DNA of 64,000 bases from a bacterium (GTDB lineage: Bacteria > Gemmatimonadota > Gemmatimonadetes > Longimicrobiales > RSA9): contig QGVH01000017.1 of assembly GCA_003242735.1 (NCBI GenBank), forward strand, positions 24,287 to 88,286, given 5' to 3'. The stretch's first letter is position 1. Each line of letters opens with the position of its first letter. Below, piece after piece: positions 26,092 to 34,549 of this stretch. The notes under the pieces were generated by a model. That model was not told the origin of the DNA, did no database searches, and worked only from the letters and a program-made list of their open reading frames with translations. The position numbers and the translations under genes were made by a program.

Positions 26092-27205
26092 TGATCGATC
26101 CCTCCTGACGACTTCGCTCGTGACTTGCCGGGCGGCATCGCCGGCGGTCTCGCGCCCCGTCCCCTTCCCCGCATGAAGCCCCCGGAACCCAGCCGGAGCG
26201 CGCACGGAGCCTACCGCCGCCGCAGGTCTGTATCGCCCGCCGCCCCGGGCGGGACGCCGCTCCGTGCTTGCGCCTTCTCTCGTCGACTGGCGCTCCAGCG
26301 AGCGCCGACGAGCCGCGCCCAGACCCGGAATCACGGCCAGCCGCCGGGAAGCGCCCGGCACCGGCCCCGAACCGGAGGTCGGCACGGGCCCGGCGGGGGC
26401 TCAGAGGGGCAGGCCCCCCGGTCAGCTGCAGCGGACCAGACGACAGACACGGGAGCGTCCTCCGTCCTGCGGTTGCGCCGCAACTTCGCACCGAGGGCCT
26501 CGGGCGGTGAATCCGGCAAATGACGCCATCCAGCACGGGATCGAGGGATCCGACATTTGACGGACCCGAACCGGCCGCTTCCGATCGGGGTTGGGGCGGT
26601 GACGGTGAGGCGCTTCGGCTTCGAGTTGATGCCTGCCGGTGCCACGCCGTCTCGCACCGGCATCCGCGGCGCGTGGCACGGACGCCCAGCACCGGGCGAT
26701 GACTCTCGGTACCCGGTGGCCCGCGGCCGCGTAGCGGGCCGGTGCCCGCTGCGGGCCTGGGCCCCAACGGGCGCTCGGGACGGAAAGCAGAGGAGACCGG
26801 TACGGAGATGGCGGGCGGCGAACTTCGCCCCCGCGCCGGCCGGCGCGGGCCAGGGGGGGCTCAGCGGACCAACGAGGGTGCCGCTACACGCTGCACTCGG
26901 CGCGGCCGCCGTCCGAGCCGGATGGGTCGAACCGTTTGCGCACCATGGCGATACCGCACAGATGGCGCCTCGAGAACGCAAGGCGCACGAGGCTGGTCGG
27001 CACCGAGCCGGCGCATCCCGCGTTCGTGCTGGCTGCGCTTGCAGGCGGGCCGCCTGCCGGGCAATCTTGGACCTCCGCCCTTGGGTCGAGGACGGCGGGA
27101 GCCGGCGTCGGTTCCATCGGCGATCCTCGCCGGCGGACCGGAGACCCAACGGGCGTTGCTCGTGAATCAGGCACGTCGCTGCTCGACTCGGATCGGACTC
27201 CGTCG
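26092..27205. other. 1.1-kb stretch with no recognised gene
   Basis: Long frames are open on both strands because of the base composition, but none shows a family motif, a ribosome site or a plausible codon pattern. Two short matches to the half-site of the 62-bp repeat family occur (around 26475-26514 and at 26814-26828, GCGGCGAACTTCGCC), without a clear period. It probably holds the promoter regions of the two flanking divergent genes and decayed sequence. Confidence 0.5.
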
Positions 27206-27763
27206 ATGGATGAGACGACGGACCGCCGACTACGGCTCCTTCGCGCGATCGCGCTGGCCTCGATCTTCATCGGCGGCACGATCGACGTGGTTCTCGATCA
27301 ATCACCGGGCCTGCTCCGCTTCCACATTCTCTACGAGCTGTTGATGATCGTCGGCGCCGCGGTGATGGCGCTGACCCTGTGGTGGGGCTGGTGGCAGGCA
27401 GAGTGGGCACTGGGACAACTGAGACAGCGACTCGAGGCGCAGAGGGCGGAGAACGATGCTTGGAGGAAGACCGCGCGCAAGGCGTTGCGGGGCCTGGGTG
27501 AGGTCATCGCGGCGAAGTTCGACGAGTGGCAGTTGACCCCCGCCGAGCGCGAGGTCGCGCTGCTCCTGCTCAAGGGCTACAGCCACAAGCACGTGGCGCG
27601 GCTCACCGGCCGGAGCGAGCGAACGGCGCGCCAGCACGCGGCCTCCGTCTACCAGAAGGCAGGGCTGAGGAACCGCGCCGAGCTGGCGGCCTATTTCCTC
27701 GAGGATCTGATCTTGCCCGAGGACTCGCGCATTCTCGTGTCTTCCGACGGCGCTGGCCAATAG
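27206..27763 (+). CDS. Membrane-anchored LuxR-type HTH protein
   Basis: 185 residues. Two membrane segments (about 12-30 and 38-62), then a charged helical stretch that may form a coiled coil (LGQLRQRLEAQRAENDAW, about 70-90), then a C-terminal LuxR/GerE-like helix-turn-helix (LTPAEREVALLLLKGYSHKHVARLTGRSERTARQHAASVYQKAGL, about 113-160; shown in parts). The combination of two transmembrane helices and a DNA-binding domain implies a membrane-tethered regulator. Start ATG 27206; an ATG 4 bases later is out of frame. Similar proteins are usually described only as helix-turn-helix transcriptional regulators. Confidence 0.72.
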   Translation: MDETTDRRLRLLRAIALASIFIGGTIDVVLDQSPGLLRFHILYELLMIVGAAVMALTLWWGWWQAEWALGQLRQRLEAQRAENDAWRKTARKALRGLGEVIAAKFDEWQLTPAEREVALLLLKGYSHKHVARLTGRSERTARQHAASVYQKAGLRNRAELAAYFLEDLILPEDSRILVSSDGAGQ

Positions 27764-27905
27764 GGTCCTGGCTTCCACGCCCCTTGCGGCCACACCCGTC
27801 CTGGCGCCGATCGGATGGCCAGGCTCCGACGGGCCGCTGTCCCCGATGCGCCCTCGACGGCGCCGGGCTGCGGGCGACGGCGCCCGCGAGGTCTCGCTGC
27901 CTCGC

Positions 27906-28550
27906 TCACCGCCCCCCGCTGCCCTCCCCTGCCGGCACGCTCACCCGGATCACCCCGCGGAAATCGCCGGGCGAGTAGCCGGTCGCCTGGTCGCTCGGGT
28001 AGCGCTCGGCAAGGACCCGCCGAACGGCGGGATCGAGGGATTCCCGCGGCCCATGACACGCGGTACAGAAGTCCGCGACCACGATCGGCTTGTAGTAGCG
28101 CCAACCGCTCTCCGTCTGCTGGAGGTGGTACGGCGGCATCGGGCGCCCTGCCTCGAGCTCGGACTGGAAGTAGGTCAGGGCCGCTCGTTCCAGCGAGTCC
28201 GGCGCGTTCGCCGGGTTGCGGATCCGCAGCGACGTCCGCTTGAGCTCGAGCCCGCCCGCGAGGCTGTCCTGCACCGCCGCCGTGATCGGCAGCGCGCGCT
28301 CCGAGCAGAACTCGATGGCGTACGCTGGCCCGCCTTCCGCCAGCGCTGCCTGGACCCGCGACACGAGCGCCCGGGAGAGCGCCACGGCCGCCGAGTCGCC
28401 GATCGCCACGGCCTCCGCCTCGGATGCATCGCCCGAGGCACGGACGACGGGCTCACTGCGGACTCCGCCCGCAGGCCGCTGCTCCTCCCCGCCGCACGCC
28501 GCGATCAACACGATGGTCGAGAAAATTCTGAGCACCCCGGTCCCACGCAT
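27906..28550 (-). CDS. Tll0287-like (DUF3365) c-type haem lipoprotein
   Basis: About 214 residues. Lipoprotein signal (IFSTIVLIAACGG). The DUF3365/Tll0287-like domain covers about 55-205, with YAIEFCSERALPI, LRIRNPANAPDSLE, YYKPIVVADFCTACHG (haem-binding CxxCH near 165) and YSPGDFRGVIRVSVP. These domains bind haem and are often sensors or redox proteins in the periplasm. Start 28550 has GAGGAGG at 7 bases; an upstream ATG exists at 28586. With the cytochrome-porin gene 2 kb away it suggests periplasmic redox chemistry, though they are not an operon. Confidence 0.78.
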   Translation of the reverse strand: MRGTGVLRIFSTIVLIAACGGEEQRPAGGVRSEPVVRASGDASEAEAVAIGDSAAVALSRALVSRVQAALAEGGPAYAIEFCSERALPITAAVQDSLAGGLELKRTSLRIRNPANAPDSLERAALTYFQSELEAGRPMPPYHLQQTESGWRYYKPIVVADFCTACHGPRESLDPAVRRVLAERYPSDQATGYSPGDFRGVIRVSVPAGEGSGGR

Positions 28551-28793
28551 GACCGTCCTCCTCGCCACGCGCATTCCTACGCCCATGCCCCAGCCGTCCA
28601 GCGCCCCGCCATCGATGTCCGGTGCGCCCTCGACTGCCCGTTGGCGAACGCGGACGCAGGACCGCCGGACGTCACACGGAACCTAGCCATCGCTGGCGCC
28701 CACGGCCACCATGGCCTCCGGGGCGCGCCCCAGCACGAGCGACGAAGCCGCCCCGGGATGCCATCGAACCCCGAACCCGATAGATTGTCCGTC

Positions 28794-29759
28794 ATGACGA
28801 GAACCGTCATCGCATCCATCTCCACCTTCGCCGCCACCGCCGCCCTCGCGTGGTGGATCAAGGCCGATTGGGAGATGGCCTGGCTGTTGTGGACGATCGT
28901 CCTGCCCTTCGCGGGCGCGGCGCTGGGGCTCCTGGCCGCGCTGATCCTACGCGGCCGCATCGAGGTCGCGGCGGGCGTGGGCTTCGCTGCGGCCGCCGCC
29001 ACGCTCTGGGCAGCGATCGCCACGCCTCACGCCTGGGATGATGACGAGGACCGCGCACGGGCCGGGGAACGTGCCGGAGAGCTGGCCGCCTCCACCGGCC
29101 TCATCGAAGCGCGCGTGCGCGAGCTGCTCGGCGCGGGCGTGGACGTCTCGGGCGTCGAGCCGGCGGTTGTTGGCGGCCGCATCCGGAAGAGGCCGTTCCG
29201 CTTCCTGCTCGAGCGGGAGCCCGCCGCGGTCCGGCTCCGCGTGACGTTCGCGCTCGGGCCCGCCCGGCCGCTCGCGCTGCGTCTCGAAGGCGATTCGCTC
29301 ACGGCGCCGCCAGTGCTGCTGGACTCGGCCCGGCTGTCGTGGCCCTGGGTGATCCGCGAGCCCGCGCTCGCCCGCCGTTTCCCGGCCCCGGCCTTCACCG
29401 TGGCCGGGGCCGGGCCGTGGATGCCGGGCGACATCGTCGGCGTGCGCCTCGAGCACGGCGAATCCGACTGGTCCCTGCTCCTGCTCCGCGTCGGCGGCGC
29501 GGCAGGTCTCGAGACGGTCCGCGAGGTGTCCGGCGCCGAGAGCCGTGCCGGGCTCGCCCGCGCGGCCGCACTCGCGGGCCGCCCCGTGCGCGACGTACGG
29601 ATCGATCCCTGGAAGGCTGCCGGAGTGTCGTACATTCCGTCCAAGCGATTCCACTTCATCGGACTGACGGGAGACCGCCGGACGGACCTCCGGCTCGTCG
29701 CCCGCGTGGAGGGGGACGACATCCGGTACGAGACCGCGGACTGGTTCGGTCCCTACTGA
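28794..29759 (+). CDS. Hypothetical membrane-anchored protein
   Basis: 321 residues. Three N-terminal membrane segments (about 5-22, 28-50 and 58-76), then a soluble part of about 240 residues with repeated beta-type stretches (FRFLLEREPAAVRLRVTFAL, SDWSLLLLRVGGA, FHFIGLTGDRRTDLRLVARVEG). No family recognised. Divergent from the Tll0287-like gene with a 243-base gap between them. Confidence 0.6.
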   Translation: MTRTVIASISTFAATAALAWWIKADWEMAWLLWTIVLPFAGAALGLLAALILRGRIEVAAGVGFAAAAATLWAAIATPHAWDDDEDRARAGERAGELAASTGLIEARVRELLGAGVDVSGVEPAVVGGRIRKRPFRFLLEREPAAVRLRVTFALGPARPLALRLEGDSLTAPPVLLDSARLSWPWVIREPALARRFPAPAFTVAGAGPWMPGDIVGVRLEHGESDWSLLLLRVGGAAGLETVREVSGAESRAGLARAAALAGRPVRDVRIDPWKAAGVSYIPSKRFHFIGLTGDRRTDLRLVARVEGDDIRYETADWFGPY

Positions 29760-29801
29760 CGCCGTCGCCTCCCCCCACGCGCAACGACCGCCCTGGACCG
29801 G

Positions 29802-30746
29802 CTACGCGAACGGCGTGGACACGTCGTCCAGCCGCGCGACCTCATCCGCGGTCAGCTCCAGGCGTGGAGCGGCCATGAGTTCGGCGAGCTGCTCCACGCT
29901 CGTGGCGCTGGCCAGCGGCGCGGTCACGGTCGGCTTCGCGAGCAGCCACGCGAGCGCGACGGTCGCGATCGCCGTCTCGCGCTCGGCCGCGATCTCTTCG
30001 AGCGCACCGATGACGCGGAGCCCGTCTTCGTTCAGATACTTGGCCACGGCCTGGCCCCGCGGCCGGCCTTCCAGGTCCGCGGGCGTGCGGTACTTCCCCG
30101 TCAGGAAACCGCTGGCGAGTCCGAAGTACGCCAGGACGCCCAGCCCTTCCGCTTCCGCCAGCGGCGCGACGTTCCGCTCGTAGTGGCGCCGCGCCACGAG
30201 GTTGTACTCGGGCTGGAGCGCCACCGGGACCGCGAGCCCGTTCTCGCGGGCGAAGCGGATCCACGCGGCGCTCCGCGCGGGATCGAAGTTCGAGATCCCG
30301 ATGTAGCGGACCTTGCCCTCCCGGACCAGGCGGTCGAACGCGGTGGCGATCTCCTCGATCGGCTGGCTCTCGTCGTCGTAGTGCGCGTAGTAGAGGTCGA
30401 TGTAGTCGGTCTGCAAGCGACGCAGAGAGGCCTCGGCGGCGCGGGCGATGTTCTCGGGCGCAAGCCCCTTGAACTCCGGATGGGCGCCGACCTTGCTCGC
30501 GAGGATGATGGACTGCCGGTTCCGTCGGCTCTTCATCCATTCGCCGAGGATCGTCTCGGACTCGCCGCCCCTGTTCCCCGGGACCCACGCGGAGTAGGAG
30601 TCCGCGGTGTCGATGTGGTTGCCGCCTGCCTCGACGAAGGCGTCCAGCACCCGCTCCGACGCCTCCTTGTCCGTGGTGTTGCCGAACGTGTTGCCGCCCA
30701 GCCCGAGCGGATAGATCTCCAGGTCGGAATTGCCGATTCGTCTCAT
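29802..30746 (-). CDS. Aldo/keto reductase
   Basis: 314 residues, an NADPH-dependent TIM-barrel oxidoreductase. Catalytic tetrad visible: Asp and Tyr in HIDTADSYSAW (about 47-57), Lys in LASKVG (about 82) and His in YYAHYDD (about 120). Cofactor-site features FLTGKYRT and VALAWLLAKPTVTAPLAS lie near the C-terminus. Start at 30746 (MRRIGNSDLE), the family N-terminus. The physiological substrate is unknown. It is one of two intact aldo/keto reductases in the window; a relic of a third lies at 44 kb. Confidence 0.88.
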   Translation of the reverse strand: MRRIGNSDLEIYPLGLGGNTFGNTTDKEASERVLDAFVEAGGNHIDTADSYSAWVPGNRGGESETILGEWMKSRRNRQSIILASKVGAHPEFKGLAPENIARAAEASLRRLQTDYIDLYYAHYDDESQPIEEIATAFDRLVREGKVRYIGISNFDPARSAAWIRFARENGLAVPVALQPEYNLVARRHYERNVAPLAEAEGLGVLAYFGLASGFLTGKYRTPADLEGRPRGQAVAKYLNEDGLRVIGALEEIAAERETAIATVALAWLLAKPTVTAPLASATSVEQLAELMAAPRLELTADEVARLDDVSTPFA

Positions 30747-30840
30747 CCCATCGTGCTCCCACGAATGTCGGCCGGGCAGCCCTCGGACGCGTGTCCGGGG
30801 CCGCCCGGCCGAACGCATCGAACCTCCGTCGACATCGAAG

Positions 30841-31896
30841 TCAGGCCACCGTCGCCGTACGCGTCCGCACGACGTTGGCGTCCACGGCCCGCCGGTAGAG
30901 CGCCTCGTGCTCCTCGACCATCCGATCGCGGCTGAAGCGCTCGACGGCGCGTCGCCGGCACCGTTCGCGGTCGAAGTCGTCGAGCGGGCCGCCGGGACGG
31001 ACGATCTCCACCATCTCGTCCATGTCGCGCGCGATGAAGCCGGTCACGCCCTCCTCGACGAGCTCGGGCACGCTCCCGCGCGGGAACGCAACGACCGGGC
31101 AGCCAGAGAGCATCGCCTCGATCAGGATCAGGCCGAACGGCTCGTTCCAGGTCAACGGCGCCAGCAACGCCCGCGCATCGCGGAGCAGCGGCGCCTTCAC
31201 GGTCAGCCCGATCGGGCCGAGATGCGTGACGTGCGGTCGCGTGAGCCGCGGCCAGACCTCGCGCTCCGCGAATTCGCGGTCCGGATCGTGGACCTCGCCA
31301 GCGATCCGGATCGGCAGGCCGGCGCGCTCGGCGACGTCGATCGCCGTGTGCGGTCCCTTGTAGGGCGCGAAGCGGCCGACGAAGGCGAGGTACTCATCCG
31401 GTCGAGAGGTCCACTGGTACTTCTCGGGGTCGAGCCCGTGGTGGATCACGGTGCACCGACGGAGCGGGACCTCTCGCGCCCGCTGGTCCTTCGAGATCGC
31501 GATGTAGTAGACGTCCTGGTAACGACGGTAGAGGGCAGAGAGCTTCTCGTCCCGTTCGTGGTGGAGTGTGTAGACGACGGGCAACCGCCGCAGCCAGCGC
31601 GTGAACGGCAGCGCCACCGCCGAGTTCACGTGTACGAGGTCGTAGTCGCCGCTGACGACGTGGCGCAACGCCCAGGACACGTGGTCCACGTCCGTGATGG
31701 GATCGGGTGGCCAGTGCGCAGTCGGGAACAGCCACCGCAGCTCGGCGGAACTCTTCGAGTCGCCGGTCGCGAAGAGCGTGACGTCGTGCCCCCTGGCCAC
31801 CAATCCCTCGGCCAGCTCGGCGACGACCAGTTCGGTCCCGCCGTACTGGGGAGGGGGCGTCGGAACGAACGGCGTCGAAACGATCGCGATCCGCAT
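30841..31896 (-). CDS. GT4-family glycosyltransferase
   Basis: 351 residues with a GT-B fold. N-terminal glycine-rich acceptor site MRIAIVSTPFVPTPPPQYGG followed by TELVVAELAEGLVARGHDVTLFA; C-terminal donor site with EAMLSGCPVVAF and PELVEEGVTGFI. Retaining GT4 enzymes transfer a sugar from a nucleotide-sugar to a glycan, lipid or small molecule; no neighbouring sugar genes narrow this. Start ATG 31896. Close relatives are simply called glycosyltransferase family 4 proteins. Confidence 0.85.
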   Translation of the reverse strand: MRIAIVSTPFVPTPPPQYGGTELVVAELAEGLVARGHDVTLFATGDSKSSAELRWLFPTAHWPPDPITDVDHVSWALRHVVSGDYDLVHVNSAVALPFTRWLRRLPVVYTLHHERDEKLSALYRRYQDVYYIAISKDQRAREVPLRRCTVIHHGLDPEKYQWTSRPDEYLAFVGRFAPYKGPHTAIDVAERAGLPIRIAGEVHDPDREFAEREVWPRLTRPHVTHLGPIGLTVKAPLLRDARALLAPLTWNEPFGLILIEAMLSGCPVVAFPRGSVPELVEEGVTGFIARDMDEMVEIVRPGGPLDDFDRERCRRRAVERFSRDRMVEEHEALYRRAVDANVVRTRTATVA

Positions 31897-32196
31897 GGCA
31901 GTCCTGTTCCTCGCGCGCCCGCGCGAACCGGGCGAGAGGACCGGGCCGGTTCGCGGGCGCCCTGGGGTCCAGAGACGCGACCGGCCGCCGGGAGGGCGGC
32001 CGGATCGCGGGCCGGGCACTGTCGGCGTGCCGGCCGGTTCTCATGCACCGGTCGTGCCGGATCCGGCTGCCATCCTGGCCGGACGGAGCCCCGTTCAGGC
32101 AGCCCCGCTGTGCCAGGCCCGACAGCCGGCGGTCCCATGGCGTGGGGCGGCGTGCGGGTACGGGCCACCGCCGCCCTCCGCCCGAGGGTGGGGCGG

Positions 32197-32754
32197 CTAG
32201 GCGCGCTGCGGGCGCTCGTCCGCCGACGGGCCGTAGGTCCCCGGGATCGGCACCCCCAGCAGTCGCAGGTAGACGCCGAGCTGGGCCCGGTGATGCGCGC
32301 TGTGCGTCAGCCCCATGCGCCGCACCAGCTCCGCCCGCGTGCCGCTGAGCACGGGCTGGCCGCCAATCCGCATCTGCCACTGCTCGAACGCCTTGTCCCA
32401 CGTCAGCCGCCCGATCAGCTCGCGCAGCTCGCCACTCAGCTTGTCGAACGCGGCCAGCCGCTCGGCCGTGTTCTTCAGCGTCGAGGGCGGGGGCCCGGGC
32501 GGCTCGAAATCGACCCCGTCCGCCGTCAGCATCAGCGCCGCGAACGCCGGCAGCTCGGCCACGTGGTTGGCGAGCTCGCCCAACGTCATCGACTTCTCGT
32601 GCGGACGCCAGTCTTCCTTCCCGTCCGGCACCCGTTCGAGGATCCGCCGGGTCGCCTCGAGCTCCGCATCCAGGTCGGGGAACAGGAGCGCGCCGGGGGC
32701 GAGCTCCGCGACCGGCGTGGTCGGGGTCGGCTGCGTCGTCGAAGGTTCGGTCAT
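32197..32754 (-). CDS. DinB-family metal-dependent protein
   Basis: 185 residues forming the four-helix DinB bundle: MTLGELANHVAELPAF (first metal histidine), then LTHSAHHRAQLGVYLRLLGVP with the paired histidines, and the typical end PGTYGPSADE. DinB-like proteins include thiol-dependent transferases and many unassigned members. It diverges from an HxlR-type regulator gene with only 116 bases between, which suggests regulation by that neighbour. A second, related DinB gene lies at 51 kb. Confidence 0.85.
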   Translation of the reverse strand: MTEPSTTQPTPTTPVAELAPGALLFPDLDAELEATRRILERVPDGKEDWRPHEKSMTLGELANHVAELPAFAALMLTADGVDFEPPGPPPSTLKNTAERLAAFDKLSGELRELIGRLTWDKAFEQWQMRIGGQPVLSGTRAELVRRMGLTHSAHHRAQLGVYLRLLGVPIPGTYGPSADERPQRA

Positions 32755-32834
32755 GGTCGCCGTGTCCGTGTGATCGTCGTCGGATCGTGAATGATCTGGA
32801 AACTGTATCTTACTCCATTTCAGCAATCATACTC

Positions 32835-32863
32835 TGGACAACGAAGTGACACAAGGTTAGCAT
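32835..32863 (+). promoter_or_regulatory. Promoter of the HxlR-type regulator gene
   Basis: TGGACA (32835-32840), 17-bp spacer, TAGCAT (32858-32863). The predicted start site falls at about 32870, on the GTG codon at 32871, implying a leaderless message. The surrounding 60 bases are the AT-richest part of the region and must also contain the dinB promoter. Confidence 0.5.
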
Positions 32864-32870
32864 TCCGAGC

Positions 32871-33530
32871 GTGGGGAACCGGCGCTACGGACAGTACTGC
32901 GGCGTGGCCCGCGCGCTCGAGATCGTCGGCGAGCGCTGGGCGCTCTTGGTCGTCCGGGACCTGCTGGTGGGACCGCGGCGGTTCTCGGAGCTGAAGCGCG
33001 GGCTGCCGCGGATCCCGACCAACGTTTTGGCGGCGCGGCTGAAGGAGCTGGAGGAGGCGGGCGTGGTGCGGCGCCGCCCGGTGCCGCGGCCGGGGCGCGG
33101 GGTCCAGTACGAGCTGACGGAGTACGGCCACGAGCTGGACGAGGTGGTGACCGCGCTGGGCCGCTGGGGCGCCCGGGAGCTGGGCGAGCCGGATGAGCAG
33201 GAGGTGCTGACGCCGGACGCGCTGGTGACGGCGCTGCGGGTCACGTTCCAGCCCGCGAACGCGCGCGGTTTGCGGGGCAGCTACGAGTTGCGGGTCGGGG
33301 ATGCGGTGGTGCATGCGCGGATCGCGGACGGGAGGCTGGAGGTCGCGCCCGGCGCGTTCCCGGACGCGGATCTGACGATCGAAGCCGGCCCGGTGCTGCA
33401 TGGGCTGTTCACCGGAGAAACGACGCCGGCGGCGGCGGTGCAGAGCGGCGCGGTGCGGCTCAGGGGAAAGAAGGGGCTGTTCCCTCCGTTCGTGGCGTGT
33501 TTCCGGATCGGCCCGCCGCCGGCCGCGTGA
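32871..33530 (+). CDS. HxlR-type winged-helix regulator with C-terminal SCP2-like domain
   Basis: 219 residues. Residues 1-100 are an HxlR winged helix: YCGVARALEIVGERWALLVVRDLL, GPRRFSELKRGLPRIPTNVLAARLKELEEAGVV (in parts) and YELTEYGHEL. Residues 120-215 resemble an SCP2 sterol-carrier fold (VVHARIADGRLEVAPG, ADLTIEAGPVLHGLFTGE), probably a ligand-sensing domain. GTG start with no ribosome site, which fits the leaderless start predicted from its promoter. The mscS gene follows after 19 bases and may be co-transcribed. Confidence 0.82.
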   Translation: MGNRRYGQYCGVARALEIVGERWALLVVRDLLVGPRRFSELKRGLPRIPTNVLAARLKELEEAGVVRRRPVPRPGRGVQYELTEYGHELDEVVTALGRWGARELGEPDEQEVLTPDALVTALRVTFQPANARGLRGSYELRVGDAVVHARIADGRLEVAPGAFPDADLTIEAGPVLHGLFTGETTPAAAVQSGAVRLRGKKGLFPPFVACFRIGPPPAA

Positions 33531-33549
33531 CACCGCAGTCCAACGGGCA

Positions 33550-34392
33550 ATGGACGCCATCCAGACCCTCTACCGCGAGCTGCCGCTCCTCGCCCGCCTC
33601 CTCGTGCTGGCAGGCGTGGCCGTGGCCGGGCACCTCCTCGTCAGGCTCGTCCACAACGTCGGCGACCGGATCATGGCGCCGGAGGGGGCCGGCCAGTCTG
33701 CCATTGCCCGCGGCCGGCCGAAGGTCGCGAGCCTCACCACGCTGGTCGTCAGCGCGCTCACGTTCACCATCTACTTCGGAGCGCTCGGCCTGATCGTCGC
33801 GGGGCTCGGCCTGCCCGTGACCGGATACCTCGCCAGCGTCACCGTGGTCGGGCTCGCGATCGGTTTCGGCTCGCAGGGCCTGGTCCAGGACGTGGTGAGC
33901 GGGCTCACGCTGATCTTCTCGGACGCGCTCGACGTGGGCGACGTCGTGGAAATCGGCGGCCTCACGGGCCGTGTGGAGTCCATCGGCCTCCGGTTCACGA
34001 CGCTGGTCACGGTCCTGGAGCAACGGGTCCTGGTGCCGAACCGGAGCATCGGGCAGATCAACCGGTACCCGAAGGGCTACGTCCGGGTCTACGCGGACGC
34101 GCAGGTGCCGGAGGGCGTGTCCGATGAGGACGCGATCGCCGCGGTCGAGCCGCTGGCCAAGGGGATGTATCGGCAGTTCCGTGGGATCGTGCTCACGGAG
34201 CCGGAGATCCTGGGCGTCCGCAGAGCCGGCAAGAACGGCTGGCGCTACCTGCGCGTCAAGTTCCGGGTGTGGCCGGGCCAGGGCGCGCTCATCGAAGGGC
34301 CGTTCCGCCAGCGCGTCATCCACGCGCTCCGCAAGCTGGACCCTGATTACGCCGATTGGATGGTGAGCATCACGTACCGCACCGCGGAGTGA
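33550..34392 (+). CDS. MscS-family mechanosensitive channel
   Basis: 280 residues. Three hydrophobic segments: about 9-32, 60-84 and 92-125. The last contains the pore-lining signature VVGLAIGFGSQGLVQDVVSGLTLIF. The beta domain follows (DVGDVVEIGGLTGRVESIGLRFT, VPNRSIGQINRYPKG) and an alpha-beta C-terminal domain. It is a short, minimal MscS that would open under membrane tension. It begins 19 bases after the regulator gene and ends before a strong inverted repeat. Confidence 0.88.
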   Translation: MDAIQTLYRELPLLARLLVLAGVAVAGHLLVRLVHNVGDRIMAPEGAGQSAIARGRPKVASLTTLVVSALTFTIYFGALGLIVAGLGLPVTGYLASVTVVGLAIGFGSQGLVQDVVSGLTLIFSDALDVGDVVEIGGLTGRVESIGLRFTTLVTVLEQRVLVPNRSIGQINRYPKGYVRVYADAQVPEGVSDEDAIAAVEPLAKGMYRQFRGIVLTEPEILGVRRAGKNGWRYLRVKFRVWPGQGALIEGPFRQRVIHALRKLDPDYADWMVSITYRTAE

Positions 34393-34411
34393 AGCCGGCG
34401 CGGGACCGGGA

Positions 34412-34450
34412 CCGCGGCCGGAAGGGGAGCTCAACCCCTTCCGGCCGCGG
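34412..34450. terminator. Perfect 16-bp inverted repeat between convergent genes
   Basis: Arms at 34412-34427 and 34435-34450 (CCGCGGCCGGAAGGGG and its exact complement), loop AGCTCAA. It sits between mscS (plus strand) and the nirK-like gene (minus strand). Without a T-run on either side, it probably acts as a bidirectional transcription barrier. Confidence 0.6.
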
Positions 34451-34549
34451 GTGCGCCGGGGTCCTGCGTACAACGTACTGCGTTACTGCGGTGCCACCTC
34501 CTTCATGCTGCGGTACTGCGTACTGCCCCCGGCGCACCCGGCAGGCGCC

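Noticed and set aside
34470..34545. Short imperfect repeats of TACTGCG-type text (GTACTGCGTTACTGCGG and GGTACTGCGTACTG)
   Set aside because: Two short, partly overlapping similar strings; too little to separate from chance or from a decayed hairpin.
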